From Variimorphobacter saccharofermentans (GTDB lineage: Bacteria > Bacillota > Clostridia > Lachnospirales > Lachnospiraceae): 64,000 nucleotides of DNA. The stretch spans positions 2,323,001 to 2,387,000 of the forward strand of contig NZ_JACEGA010000001.1 in NCBI RefSeq assembly GCF_014174405.1. The letters run 5' to 3'. The notes below the pieces were generated by a model that worked only from the letters and a program-made list of their open reading frames with translations, searched no databases and was not told the origin of the DNA. A program made the position numbers and the translations under genes. Each line of letters begins with the position of its first letter. Within the stretch, counting starts at the first letter, position 1. This document shows, piece by piece, positions 26,501 through 36,300 of this stretch.

Positions 26501-29500
26501 GCGATTGTTGCGTCTGCCTGAGCCACCAGTTCTATTACCTTTGAAGCCGTATCATCCGTATAACGAACTAGTTCAATATCATTGGCGATACTTACCAGCT
26601 TCAATAAATCATACTTATTAAAGCCAATAACATCTCCTGCTTCCTTTTCACTAAGAACAACTTTACCAAATCTCGTTGGGCTTGCATAAGCAGTGCTTGT
26701 TTTATCGAATACATTTAAGGTACCGGTTCTGTTTCCACCCTTAGCATCATTTAACTGTAGCTCAAAGCCATAGATATTGTTGCTTCTTGCGGGGTTTTGA
26801 AGGGAAATTCTAGCTTCCACAATATAACCTATTACCTTACCTTCGGCATTCTTTTTCTTAGATACTGCAGTATACAACCGGTCTAAGCTACCGCGATCCG
26901 CAGAAAGACTGTTCTCACAGCTGATTCTGTAATGGGTATCATCAAGATCAAAGATGTTCTCTATCGCGTTATTACCTTCATCCAGGAAGATTTCAACACA
27001 GTCTCTGTTATAAACAGTTCCTGATGTTACATCCAAAGCATTATCAGTAACATCTGCTAAAACATAGAGTGCCTTATCATCCCATAACGCTTTATATTTC
27101 GCTGTTGTGTCCGTTGATCCGGAACCAGATGCTGTTGCCGGAACAAAGTTAACCTTATCCCATACTGGATCAATATCACCATCAATCACTGGTGAACCGA
27201 ACTTAGCAACCATGTTACCATTCTGGTCTAAGCCGATTATCTTTAACTCTGCGACAGCTTTATCTATTGCAGCAATTGCTTCATCCATCTGATCAGCTGA
27301 TGTGTTACCCTTTGCCAGCAGTTGTTCTGCTTCTTCGACTACTTTCTTAACAGCAGCTGCACTCTCAGTCTGATATACGGACAAATCCATATTTGCTGCT
27401 TTTGTAACTGCATTTACAAATGTAATTACACGATTTAATGTATCATAGGCAGTATCAATATCCATTTGAGTTGATGTATCCTTTGTAACTACATCCTTAG
27501 CCGCCTTCAGGTTCTCAGTAAACAAAGCTGCTGTAACCTGCATCTTCTCAGCAGAAGAGATTAACTTGATTAATTTATATGGATTGAGTCCTGGAACATC
27601 TCCATCCTTCTTACCGGTGAGTATGACTTCACCAAATACAGATGTCCTGCTCCATGCACTATCGGTGGTATCAAATACGGTAATCGTTCCTGCTCTGCTC
27701 GTTCCGATGCCGTCATTTACCTGCAGTTCCATACCACAAATCTTATTATTAACTGCAATGCTCTGGAATTCAATTCTTGCTTCTACAATGTAGCTTCCAT
27801 CGCCTGTCTTGGTTGCAGTATAGAAGCGACTGAGATCACCATTACCCGCCGATTGAACATTCTCGTAATTTACTCTGAATTGTAAATCATCAGAACCATA
27901 GGAGGATGTCTTATCATTATTTTCATCCAGGAATATTTCAATAGAGTCCTTCTCATGGGCTTGACGAGGTTCCTGTGTCATGTTAGGATCATTCACCTGG
28001 GCAAGGACATAAAGTGCATTATCATCCCATAGCAGTTTAAATGTTGCAGTTGCTTGTACTGCCGCATTATTCGTATGCGGAGGTTGAATCTGAATTGCAT
28101 TCGTCCAAATGTCATCAATTTCACCATCTATTTTAGGAGTTCCATACTTTGCTACTATTCTTCCTTCAGGAGTAAAGCCCTTCTCATCTACTTCAATCTC
28201 CTCTTCTGCTGGCAGAGTAGGTGTAGGCTCAATTGTAGGAGTAGGTTCCTCTGTAGGTGTAGGTTCTGTTGTTGGTGCCGGTCCTGTTGTTGGTGTAGGT
28301 TTCGCTGTAGCCGGAGGATTGGGGCTTCCTCCCTGACCACCAGAGGTCGAAGGTGAATCTGAACCAATGCTCTGGATCTTACCATCAACTTCAACGTTAA
28401 CCCTGTAATTACCTTCTACTTTTGGTATTGCATCTGTATCTTTTACAGTAATTTTTGATCTGGCAGCAGCTTCTGTTTCGAAATTAAGAACTGCCTGATA
28501 GGATGCATTTATCTGAAGTGCGATTCCTGCATTAATTCTAACACCAGTGGTTTCAATGTTTAATTTAGGTTGCTCTTTGGTTTTTCCATCAAAACTGATT
28601 ACACAAGGTTTTGATACATCAATTGAAGAATTTCCATTTATGGTCATACCTATGTTTATATTGCTTTTCTCTACGGTAATTGTAGAATCCGCATTTTCTT
28701 CTATTGTAATTTTACTTGATACCCCCACATGTAATGTGTTTCCTTTTGCGAATTCGTTCCAACCTTGATCACTTATAGCACGAATTGTTATTTTTCGGAA
28801 TACTCCATAATTATGTATCACTGCCTTAGGCGCATTGACAATCAACTCTTGTCCAGAATAATCACCTTGAGGAATTTTAAATGTCGCATCGGTATCGGAG
28901 CTAATATTAATTGAACTTGCTTTACCTGCTGTTAAAGCCTGATCCAGTTGTTCCTGGTTTGATACTGTAACCTCCGGTGATACCCTGATTGTTACTTTAT
29001 CCTTACGAGATTTGTTAATTGTGGTTGCCTTTATTGTAACTTTACCATTTTTTAATGCAGTTACAACACCATTCGCATCAACCCTAGCTATTGTCGTATC
29101 ACTTGAAGTCCAGTTAACAAAATCAGAAGCATCTGTCGGTGTAAAAGTACAATTTAAATCAAAGCTTTCACCCACCGCCATGGACTGTATCTTATTACTA
29201 ACCGCTATCTTGGTAGCCGGATTCTTGGAAGGTTTTTTCACATATACTTTTGCCTTAAGTGTGATTGCCTTTTTTCCTGACGTAATCTTACAGGTAATGG
29301 ATGCACTACCTGGGGCAACTGCTTTCACAACACCCTTATTATTGACTTTTGCAACTTCCTTGTTGCTACTCTTCCATTGGTACGATGCTTTTGATGGTTT
29401 ATTTTTAATATTGAAATCATATGATTTCCCTACCAAAATATATCTGTACGTTGCCTCTTGCAAGACGGGGTTATCTTTTGTTGTTGCTGCATTAACAATT

Positions 29501-29589
29501 TGAATTCCCGATCCTGTCAGATCAAGAAATATCATGGAAATGACAGCCAACATAGTAATGATTCGTTTTACGAACTTACTTTTCATCAT
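23542..29589 (-). CDS. Secreted multidomain GH10 xylanase and CE1 esterase
   Basis: A 2015-residue secreted enzyme for xylan. In order: signal peptide (1-35), two Big_2 Ig-like repeats (about 42-205), an unassigned beta-rich region (210-430), a Pro/Thr linker (432-470), CBM9/DOMON-like domain 1 (475-658), helical FIVAR-like spacer, CBM9-like domain 2 (794-980), spacer, CE1 esterase (about 1080-1360), CBM9-like domain 3 (1374-1555), spacer, and GH10 (1680-2013). GH10 catalytic residues are E1825 (acid/base, DICNEVV) and E1931 (nucleophile, ITELDIA), 106 apart as usual. The esterase has S1231 (GGFSQGSS) and H1331 (DGTHTW). The pair would cut the xylan backbone and remove feruloyl or acetyl groups. 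No sortase or SLH anchor is seen. RBS AAAGGAGATG. Confidence 0.95.
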   Translation of the reverse strand: MMKSKFVKRIITMLAVISMIFLDLTGSGIQIVNAATTKDNPVLQEATYRYILVGKSYDFNIKNKPSKASYQWKSSNKEVAKVNNKGVVKAVAPGSASITCKITSGKKAITLKAKVYVKKPSKNPATKIAVSNKIQSMAVGESFDLNCTFTPTDASDFVNWTSSDTTIARVDANGVVTALKNGKVTIKATTINKSRKDKVTIRVSPEVTVSNQEQLDQALTAGKASSINISSDTDATFKIPQGDYSGQELIVNAPKAVIHNYGVFRKITIRAISDQGWNEFAKGNTLHVGVSSKITIEENADSTITVEKSNINIGMTINGNSSIDVSKPCVISFDGKTKEQPKLNIETTGVRINAGIALQINASYQAVLNFETEAAARSKITVKDTDAIPKVEGNYRVNVEVDGKIQSIGSDSPSTSGGQGGSPNPPATAKPTPTTGPAPTTEPTPTEEPTPTIEPTPTLPAEEEIEVDEKGFTPEGRIVAKYGTPKIDGEIDDIWTNAIQIQPPHTNNAAVQATATFKLLWDDNALYVLAQVNDPNMTQEPRQAHEKDSIEIFLDENNDKTSSYGSDDLQFRVNYENVQSAGNGDLSRFYTATKTGDGSYIVEARIEFQSIAVNNKICGMELQVNDGIGTSRAGTITVFDTTDSAWSRTSVFGEVILTGKKDGDVPGLNPYKLIKLISSAEKMQVTAALFTENLKAAKDVVTKDTSTQMDIDTAYDTLNRVITFVNAVTKAANMDLSVYQTESAAAVKKVVEEAEQLLAKGNTSADQMDEAIAAIDKAVAELKIIGLDQNGNMVAKFGSPVIDGDIDPVWDKVNFVPATASGSGSTDTTAKYKALWDDKALYVLADVTDNALDVTSGTVYNRDCVEIFLDEGNNAIENIFDLDDTHYRISCENSLSADRGSLDRLYTAVSKKKNAEGKVIGYIVEARISLQNPARSNNIYGFELQLNDAKGGNRTGTLNVFDKTSTAYASPTRFGKVVLSEKEAGDVIGFNKYDLLKLVSIANDIELVRYTDDTASKVIELVAQADATIATGDQTQVDALYASLNQAIRDLVHKDIKDIDPAISKIKEFRRIPAEYLTAAPYDDTAKGTVVRDYYDTYEYSDNGERGNAVQKNMLVYLPAGYNPDDKNTRYNVLYLIHGTSEDQNTVFGDDNPNVTTVMKKVLDMMIANGELDPMIIVTPYYRGMESGRLQYEIVNEIMPYIATKYNTYAASGSKDDLKAVRNHYAVGGFSQGSSCTFTIMRNCFDYFKYYLPISGGPGNTDFTSVVKGYAMNDYYVFASTGTDDIAYGGMVNAIPAMADYKDSEGNPIFNYNADLSQGNLYLLLLPDGTHTWQCVNQYLYNILPDVFFAEKGAVDPDIVTDENGFTADGRIVGKYGTPKIDGEIDEVWNNAIEIKPPHINNAAVQATATFKVLWDDNALYVLARVKDPNMTVAPSQVHEKDSIEIFLDENNDKTSSYGSDDLQFRVNYENAQSLGSGDLSRFYTATKTGDQEYLVEARIALQNVATNNTIYGIELQVNDGIGTSRAGTITLFDTTDSAWRNPAVFGEIILTGKKAGDTPGLNPYKLMALIDTARNTDTTGFTKGVGALTVRIEAANTAVISATTQAELDAAFNALNDVITFIGVIQKYAGLNLDFINNGEEIKKAVAAAEDILAKADATNDQMKQASAELDAAIAGIGSYSLKDVYADKFLIGAAVHLNGLADTNYTQNLLSQYNSITAENDMKPEALLDRVATVSGGAIKCDFTKMDEYCNFAVAHGLKMRGHTFVWHSQTPTWFFKEGFEDNGAYVDVATMDIRLQQFMDEVFGHIKENYPDLFYAYDICNEVVSSMSMGSNHWKTVYGDYSYVTKAFEFARKASEGTGIKLYYNDYNEYDEGKAEKIIELLADAKAAGNVDGIGMQSHVNIYYPPMDQYRDTIEKFAAAGYEVQITELDIATSIDGNGPAPDSAMAAKQAQIYKDLFQIYIDYKDIISSVTLWGINDQHSWRGSQDPLIFDREYKEKDSYWNIISVGLAKE
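24896..25466 (-). repeat. Internal repeat copy B (CBM9-like domain 3)
   Basis: Encodes a CBM9-like domain nearly identical to copy A at 27590-28160, including KIDGEID, LLWDD/VLWDDNALYVLA and NDKTSSYGSDDLQFRVNYEN, and extending into the downstream GLNPYKL spacer. A fairly recent duplication within the gene. Confidence 0.85.
27590..28160 (-). repeat. Internal repeat copy A (CBM9-like domain 1)
   Basis: First copy of the duplicated CBM9-like segment. The third CBM9-like domain (copy B) is far closer to it than the middle domain at about 26650-27210, which is an older paralogue. Confidence 0.85.
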
Positions 29590-29664
29590 AGAAGCATCTC
29601 CTTTCTGAATATAGTCTCATGTGGCAAATAAAATTGCTTTAAACGGTAGTAAATCGTTAAACTG

Positions 29665-29691
29665 AATTGTAAATATTTTACATTTACAATT
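29665..29691. promoter_or_regulatory. Inverted repeat upstream of xylanase gene
   Basis: AATTGTAAAT and ATTTACAATT, perfect 10-bp arms around 7 bases, 76 bases upstream of the xylanase start. It may be an operator. The rest of 29590-29920 is AT-rich leader and promoter sequence with nothing else I can name. Confidence 0.5.
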
Positions 29692-29922
29692 GTATGCTAA
29701 CACATGTCTCATAAGGATTCAATGAAAGTTCATCAACATATTCTTTGTATTTATAAATAAATCATTGCTTTTTTTACAGTATTCTCTCTCTGTATTATAG
29801 AATAGTGTATATATTTAACAGTTTGACATATGTGGTGTAACGTTAAACCTGCTTAGTAACAGGAATAAGGGTGTGACAGGTGAATGACAAAAGTGATAAT
29901 GTAACCCTTACAGAATAAAAAA

Positions 29923-29962
29923 GTTCCCAGCATTCGATTACTCTTATCGAATGTCTGGGAAC
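29923..29962 (-). terminator. Terminator of alpha/beta hydrolase gene
   Basis: On the minus strand GTTCCCAG-A-CATTCGAT pairs with ATCGAATG-CTGGGAAC, followed by TTTTTTATT. Strong intrinsic terminator with a single unpaired A. Confidence 0.9.
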
Positions 29963-30031
29963 CCTTGATTCAATATTCTATTCTCATGGTTATCTCTTGT
30001 GAACATTCCAACTATCACAAGCCGTCCTATG

Positions 30032-30874
30032 TCACACTATAATAGGGCTGTAATATCTTCCCGTTTGTATAACATTTTCATAGAATCTAACAGCATCATC
30101 TGCAGCATCTTCATAAACATCCAAGGAGTGTCCTACTCTGGAATGAATAACAAGTTTACAATTAGGTAAGCATTTTGCTGATCTTAACATTAAATCAGGT
30201 CGTGAAATTGTGTCTTCCATTCCACCGATAATCAACACAGGCAGCTTTATTTTCTTAAGCGCTTCTTGTAAATTTGCTTCTGTTTGTAGTGCTCTTAAGG
30301 GACGACCATAATCTATTGCTTTTGTTTCCGGAGCCTGGTATATTGCCTCATAATCCGGCGTACTTCTTAATGCTGCTTCTGCAGCATCCTCCTCGGCATG
30401 ACGTCTTAGAATACGTTCATCATCGGTGGGGTAACGGAAGCAATGCTCCTGCAGGATGCCTTTCTCTGCCATAGATCGAATAGACATTTTTCCCTCATCC
30501 AAATTGTGAGGTCCCGGAACAATTGCAAAGAAGCAAATCAAACGTTCTGGGTAATTCAATGCAACATGCCAACCAGTTCCAGCGCCATGGGAAGAACCGG
30601 AGTAGACAAACTTATCAATTCCCATCTTGTCTGCAAAGGCTATTACATCAGCTGCAAACTGATCATACCAATGATCTCCGTAGTCCTCTGTAATATGGGT
30701 TGATTGTCCAAAGCCGCGATTCGTTAAAAGAAATACATGAAATCCTCTCTTCGCCAGTTCACGTTCAAAGGAATATTTCCCATGGCTCACCTGCGTACAT
30801 ATAACATATCGGTCGCCTTCGCCAAGCTCCTCGTAATAGATTTCCACATTACTATCAACACTAACCTTTGGCAT
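30032..30874 (-). CDS. Alpha/beta hydrolase (non-heme haloperoxidase-like fold)
   Basis: A 280-residue alpha/beta hydrolase. SGSSHGAG near residue 91-98 holds the nucleophilic Ser, GGMEDTISRPD near 213 the acid and GHSLDVYED near 247 the His. The N-terminus VSVDSNVEIYYEELGEGD is typical of small-substrate esterases. AGGAGG precedes the ATG. Monocistronic between the xylanase and antiporter genes; no signal peptide, so a cytoplasmic ester or lactone is the likely substrate. Confidence 0.85.
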   Translation of the reverse strand: MPKVSVDSNVEIYYEELGEGDRYVICTQVSHGKYSFERELAKRGFHVFLLTNRGFGQSTHITEDYGDHWYDQFAADVIAFADKMGIDKFVYSGSSHGAGTGWHVALNYPERLICFFAIVPGPHNLDEGKMSIRSMAEKGILQEHCFRYPTDDERILRRHAEEDAAEAALRSTPDYEAIYQAPETKAIDYGRPLRALQTEANLQEALKKIKLPVLIIGGMEDTISRPDLMLRSAKCLPNCKLVIHSRVGHSLDVYEDAADDAVRFYENVIQTGRYYSPIIV

Positions 30875-31039
30875 AATCCAATCCTCCTATTATAAATATT
30901 TTATATTACCTGTTTATCAATCCCATCTTATGAATTATTATAACGTCCATATACAATCTCAGGTCATTCTTGAAATCCACCATTGGAATAATCATACTAC
31001 AAAAATACAATAATTTCATTATTTAAGTTCAATCTATTC

Positions 31040-32215
31040 TTACTTAGTAAGAAGTTTCTTGTATGATCTATCTACCAGTGATGCCCCAATCGGTGCGGTT
31101 ATAATTATAGATGCTACTGCTACAGTTAGGATAATCTCTCCTGAAGCCAGTCCCATTGCCAAAGGCAATCCACCGATTGCAGCTTGAACAGTTGCTTTCG
31201 GCATATAAGCAAAACATGAAAAGATACGTTCTTTCATATTCAATTCTGTACTTAATAGACTGATATATACTCCCACTAGTCTGAATATCATTACTCCAAA
31301 TATCAATAGTATTGTTAACAAGCCAGCATTTAAAGCATATTTTATATTCACGGTTGCGCCTACTAGTACAAATAGAATCACTTCCGCTCCAAACCACAAT
31401 TTTGAAAACTTACTTGAAAGGCGTTTCGATACCTCATACTTTTTTTGCTGAATCGTTGCACCTAATGCCATTACCGCTAATAGCCCTGAAAAACCAACGA
31501 TCCCATTCAATGCATGCTCAAGCGTAACAAGCAAAAAGGATACCGATAGAATTATGATCACCTTACCAGTATCTCTAATGTGAAATATGGTAAAGAGCTT
31601 CGTTAGTATTAGCCCTGTAATAACTCCTCCGATAAGGCCAAACCCTATTGATGTGGGGATTTTCAGAAATTGCATAATGGAAATACTTCCACTTTGAGCC
31701 AATCCGGTAAAAGCGGTAAATAGGACTATTACAAAAACATCATCAACGGAAGCTCCAGCCATAATCATTTGAGGAATGTTTTTATTTTTACCATATCCAT
31801 TTTCCATAAGATTTAGCATTCGTGGAACGACAACTGCCGGCGATACTGCAGCAATTACCGTGCCCATGATTGCCGCATCCAATAGGCAAATCCCCAAAAG
31901 CTTAGGTGCTATAATCAACATACCTGTAATTTCAAAGCATGCAGGAACAAAGCACATGAGGATTGCAGGACGTCCTACTTTCTTTAAATCCTTAATGTCA
32001 AGGTTCAATCCTGCTCTAATAAGTATGATAATCAACGCTATTTGCCTTAGATCTGTCGATACCTCCAAAATAGCAGGATATATTAAGTTCAATACATAAG
32101 GCCCTATCAGGATACCCGTCAAGAGCATACCAAGTAATTTCGGAAGATTTACTTTATCAAATATCTTCCCCATTGCCATTCCGATTAGGAATATTAGTGA
32201 AATCGATAACAACAT
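31040..32215 (-). CDS. Cation:proton antiporter under fluoride riboswitch control
   Basis: A 391-residue CPA2-type antiporter with about 11-12 membrane helices. The N-terminus LPKLLGMLLTGILIGPYVL and the ion-binding helix GASVDDVFVIVLFTAF, with two adjacent Asp, are characteristic; there is no RCK/TrkA-N domain. The frame is open upstream, but GGAGGAAAAAA places the start at 32215, just beyond the riboswitch. A fluoride riboswitch with its own terminator precedes it, so it should be made when fluoride rises, either exporting fluoride-linked ions or restoring pH. Sodium/proton antiporters are known members of fluoride regulons besides crcB and CLC-F. Confidence 0.9.
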   Translation of the reverse strand: MLLSISLIFLIGMAMGKIFDKVNLPKLLGMLLTGILIGPYVLNLIYPAILEVSTDLRQIALIIILIRAGLNLDIKDLKKVGRPAILMCFVPACFEITGMLIIAPKLLGICLLDAAIMGTVIAAVSPAVVVPRMLNLMENGYGKNKNIPQMIMAGASVDDVFVIVLFTAFTGLAQSGSISIMQFLKIPTSIGFGLIGGVITGLILTKLFTIFHIRDTGKVIIILSVSFLLVTLEHALNGIVGFSGLLAVMALGATIQQKKYEVSKRLSSKFSKLWFGAEVILFVLVGATVNIKYALNAGLLTILLIFGVMIFRLVGVYISLLSTELNMKERIFSCFAYMPKATVQAAIGGLPLAMGLASGEIILTVAVASIIITAPIGASLVDRSYKKLLTK

Positions 32216-32240
32216 GTTTTTTCCTCCATCTTTCGCAGGC

Positions 32241-32288
32241 AATAAAAAAGCCAATGAATCTGCGCTAAATATTCGCAGAAGTCATCAG
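32241..32288 (-). terminator. Riboswitch expression-platform terminator
   Basis: On the minus strand GCUGAUGACUUCUGCG can pair imperfectly with CGCAGAUUCAUUGGC, followed by UUUUUUAUU. The 5' arm is the conserved 3' part of the fluoride aptamer, so aptamer and terminator are mutually exclusive. Confidence 0.88.
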
Positions 32289-32337
32289 CTTATTATTAAG
32301 CGGTTTAGGTTCATACCAGGGGAGAACTTCATTCCCA
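32274..32337 (-). promoter_or_regulatory. Fluoride riboswitch (crcB motif)
   Basis: The minus strand carries GGGA-AUGAAGUUC-UCCC (P1 hairpin), ACCGCUU...AAGC (second hairpin) and GCUGAUGACUUCUGCG. GAAGU in the first loop can pair with ACUUC near the 3' end, the pseudoknot of the fluoride aptamer. These agree with the crcB motif consensus. An extra GGU-AUGA-ACC mini-hairpin lies between P1 and the second stem. The downstream gene is an antiporter. Confidence 0.92.
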
Positions 32338-32361
32338 TTTACAGTTATTCATTATACTTAT

Positions 32362-33231
32362 TTATTCATCCTTGTAAACAAAATCCATATTCTTAGCTCG
32401 AAAAGCCCCATGGGTCCAGCTTTCATATAATGGTTGCCGATACTCTCCGTATTTGACATATGCTTTTGCTGATGCCATCAGCATCACGAATGCTGAATTA
32501 TGAGAATATCCGTATACTTCCTCCTGTTTATCATCTGTTTCTATGTCCACCTTCCATACCATCCCGATGTTATCTAGCCTGTCTATAATATCAGATATCC
32601 TTCGCTCACTCATCTTCAAGGTTTTAGCAAACTTTTTCTTCGTCAGCATAAAGTTCCTCTTACTGCTGGCAAGATAATAAATAACCTTCAGATAATCCTC
32701 CTGAGCCAGAAGTTGAAACAATTCTAAGATCTCGGAATCAATTTTAATATAATTATTGATTCCCTCTTCTGGAATACGTATCACCCAAAAGTATTGTAGT
32801 TCTTCATTCAACCTCATCCTTGCCAGTACGTGGTCTGTCTTTACTTCGCCAACTGTTTCAATATTTACGATATTGGGAAATCCCATGTATTCTTCCGAAC
32901 CAGCGCAATAGGAACAGATTATCGGATAGCATAGTTCCATAATCCTATGTCCCCTCTCCTCCTCCGGAAGCTTTCGTAATTCATCAATGATAGATTTCAC
33001 TAATACCATATCATCCAACTCTTCTGGCGGCTTTAATCCATATAGAATATCAAGTGATACATTTAAACATTTTGATATTTTTGGTAATAATGCTCCATCC
33101 GGATAACTTCCATTTTCCCATTTCGAAATTGCCTGAGCCGAAACACCTATCTGTACAGCCAGTTCCTCCTGTGTTAAGCCCCTCAATTTACGAAATTTAG
33201 TTAAATTAATTCCAAATTGAGTTGTCTCCAT
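32362..33231 (-). CDS. XRE-family HTH regulator
   Basis: A 289-residue regulator. An XRE helix-turn-helix occupies about residues 8-62 (LRGLTQEELAVQIGVSAQAISKWENGSYPD). The C-terminal part has a second winged-helix-like segment (KKKFAKTLKMSERRISDIIDRLDNIGM) after a helical linker. Two start codons four codons apart are possible; GGGGAG sits before the second (33231). It lies just upstream of the fluoride riboswitch on the same strand, with no gene between, but the riboswitch terminator separates it from the antiporter. The target is unknown. Confidence 0.83.
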   Translation of the reverse strand: METTQFGINLTKFRKLRGLTQEELAVQIGVSAQAISKWENGSYPDGALLPKISKCLNVSLDILYGLKPPEELDDMVLVKSIIDELRKLPEEERGHRIMELCYPIICSYCAGSEEYMGFPNIVNIETVGEVKTDHVLARMRLNEELQYFWVIRIPEEGINNYIKIDSEILELFQLLAQEDYLKVIYYLASSKRNFMLTKKKFAKTLKMSERRISDIIDRLDNIGMVWKVDIETDDKQEEVYGYSHNSAFVMLMASAKAYVKYGEYRQPLYESWTHGAFRAKNMDFVYKDE

Positions 33232-33381
33232 CGTACTCCCCATAATAAAACAAACTATATTAACTCCTGCTACCTTTATAGTTTATCACAACTTAAAGTA
33301 GAGTACAATCAATAAATTCACCTGACATCACTTTGACATCACTTCATATCAACTACTGGTTGATTTCCCCATATTCTATTT

Positions 33382-36300
33382 TTATTTTTTGAATTGAAAC
33401 CATTTAAAATCGAAGGAACTTCCAGGTAGAAATGTGAAGCTGATTTGATTCATTCCACTTATATTACTTAAGTCAAACTCATATTCTTCATATTCTGAGG
33501 AATAGGGTACTTCTAGTATTTGATAGTCGTATGAATCCGTTCTCTTAAAATGGACATGAATTGTATTAATATCGTTTCTTGATCTTCCACATATAATCAG
33601 CTTTCTGACACCCTCTGCACCAAAATTCATATTATCGAACTCAATCGTAACATTATTACCAATTTCTTCGATCGCATTTTCAGTAATGGTAAATGCATCA
33701 CCATAGATCCGTGAGTTATCCTTAATTGACATTCTTCCATAAATCTTATCATAATCAGTAAAGTAAAAACCCTGAATATCCAGTTTATCAATAGTTTCTA
33801 TACAGATCGTTTGGATTCCCTGGAGACGTTTCGACAGGCGATAGGTCTGAGGGATATAAACATTGTATATATAGTCCTTTTGATAATAGGAAGCCAATAA
33901 TAGTTCACTATCCTCCTCACCGGGAATACCTCTCCACACCTTAATCGGAGTTGGATTATTACTTAAATGAAAAATTGGTATAGTAATTTCATCTGAACCA
34001 GTTTCTCCAAAGTCCACATCTCGAAAGCCTATATAATTAAGGCCATGATCCGTACACAGGCCTCCCTGTAGACCACTATGGATTTTCTTATTACTCCAGT
34101 TATGCAGACCAGCGGATACCAGCTTATAAGGATTGAATAGCATTTTTCCGACACCAGTTATCTGAAACTCAAGTTCAGAGATTATTTCCGTTTTGTTCCT
34201 TCCATTCTTCGCAGTACATCTTAAGCGGAAGCTGCCATCACAGACTGCTGTGAGTCGGGCTGTATCTCGCTCTACTTTAATTTTCACAATATCAGTAATA
34301 ATATTATTATCTGTAACAGCCTTCCACTCCAAATCATGATATGTGGTGTTGGATGGATACAATTTTGCTTGAACCTGTGTGCTCATGTTATCGTGATTCA
34401 GATTATTTGTACTTAAGTTGCATAATTCAATTTTCCGAATCGGAATCTCCCGAACAGCTTCTGATTCAGTATTTTCTACAATGGCTGATATTCCTTTCTG
34501 TCTGACACCTTGAATTGAATCTAGTATCATCTCCTGTGGATCAAGCCCTTCCGATGTTACCTTAACCGTTATTTTACCTGCCTCCTCTTTTGCAGCAATC
34601 ATTGCTAAAAGTTTTCCGGAAAAAAGCCTTCTACTGGTGCCCTTATAAGAATCATAATCCGTGCTATCTCCGTTATCCAATCCTACAAGTCGACCTGCGC
34701 CGCTAACTTTCACTTCAACGCGGTTATTTGCATTGGCTACAGCAACACCATTCTCATCCTCAGCCGATATTTCAACGAAAATCATATCCTGTCCATTGGC
34801 TATCATTGTCATTTTATCTGCTTTCATTACAAGTCGTGCTACATCTCCAAAGGAACTTTGCTCCTCCGTAGCAATTACGCTACCCTTCTCATCATATGCA
34901 ACTGCTTTTAAGGTCCCCTTCTGATATGGAAGCTGCCATTTTCCAACTAACTCTGTACCGTGAAGATGATCTATTTCTACAATACCAAGAGATTCATCAT
35001 TAAAAAACAATTCTATCTTCGGTGCATTAGAATAAACCTGGATATCTATCAGCTGTCCATCATTGAAATCCCAATAAGGCAGTAAATGGATCATCGGATT
35101 CGTCTTATAATCTGTCCATTCCGCCTGATACAGATAGAAGGCATCTTTTTTAAAACCAGCTGTATCAATTAAGCCAAAATAACTGTTCTTGGTAGTATAA
35201 GGCGACGGCTCACCTATGTAATCAAAACCACTCCATATAAACTGTCCCAGACTGAACTTGGCATCTCTGTCATCAATAATATTAGCCGGAATATTATCTG
35301 CTCCCCAACCGGTGCAGCAGTTATCAAGAGAAGAACACTGCTCATCCTCATACGACACAACAACTTCACTGGCAGGAAAATGATAGATTCCTCGGCTTTT
35401 TAAGGTACTTCCCGTCTCACTGCCATAAATAACCCAATGAGGGTATTTCTTATGATGTTCTTCGTATAAAAACTCTCCATAGTTATATCCCACAACCGGC
35501 ACCTGCTCAGCACATTTTTGAGCATTCTCCCATCTTAAAAAATTAGAACCAATTGTGACATATGCGTTTTGCTTTGGATCGTTCTTTTGTACAATATCTC
35601 TTAATATCCTGGTTAACTCTAATCCACGTTCCCCCACATGGGTATCATAAATCTCATTACCTATGCTCCACATGATTATGCTAGGATGGTTTCGGTCTCT
35701 TCTGACCCAGCTTTTCACATCGATTTCACACCATTCATTAAAGAACCTGGCATAATCAAACTTTGTCTTGCTCCTTTCCCACATATCGAAGGCCTCAGAT
35801 ACTATAAGTATCCCCATTTCATCAGCCAATTCCATAAGCTCCCTTGAGGGCATATTATGAGTGGTTCGGATAGCATTCACTCCCATCTCTTTTAACAGGA
35901 GTAGTTGACGTTTTAATGCTACTTTGTTGACCGCTGCTCCAAGTGCACCAAGATCATGATGCAGACAAGCACCGTGAAGTTTAACATGTTTATCATTTAA
36001 GAAAAATCCCTCATTGCAGTCAAATCGAAGAGATCGAAATCCGATACTCTGTTCCACAGTATCAAGGACTCTATCTCCACAAATCAACTCTGATTTCAAC
36101 TTATATAAAAATGGACACTCTAATTCCCAAAGAACCGGTTGTTCTATATATATTGTCTGAAGGTTTGTCCTTCTCTCATTCGATACTTTCACTTTCTGCT
36201 CACAGATACCAACGTTTACACCTCTCATGTTGATAATAGTGTGTCGGATGAATGCATAATTGTACTCACCTGATTCACTCTTATACTCTGCTTCAATTTC

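Noticed and set aside
28054..28356. Cys/Arg-rich plus-strand open frames opposite the xylanase
   Set aside because: They mirror the Pro/Thr-rich linker of the real gene and have repetitive composition, so they are antisense shadows.
31312..32099. Several plus-strand frames opposite the antiporter gene
   Set aside because: All overlap a well-supported minus-strand membrane protein and lack start signals.
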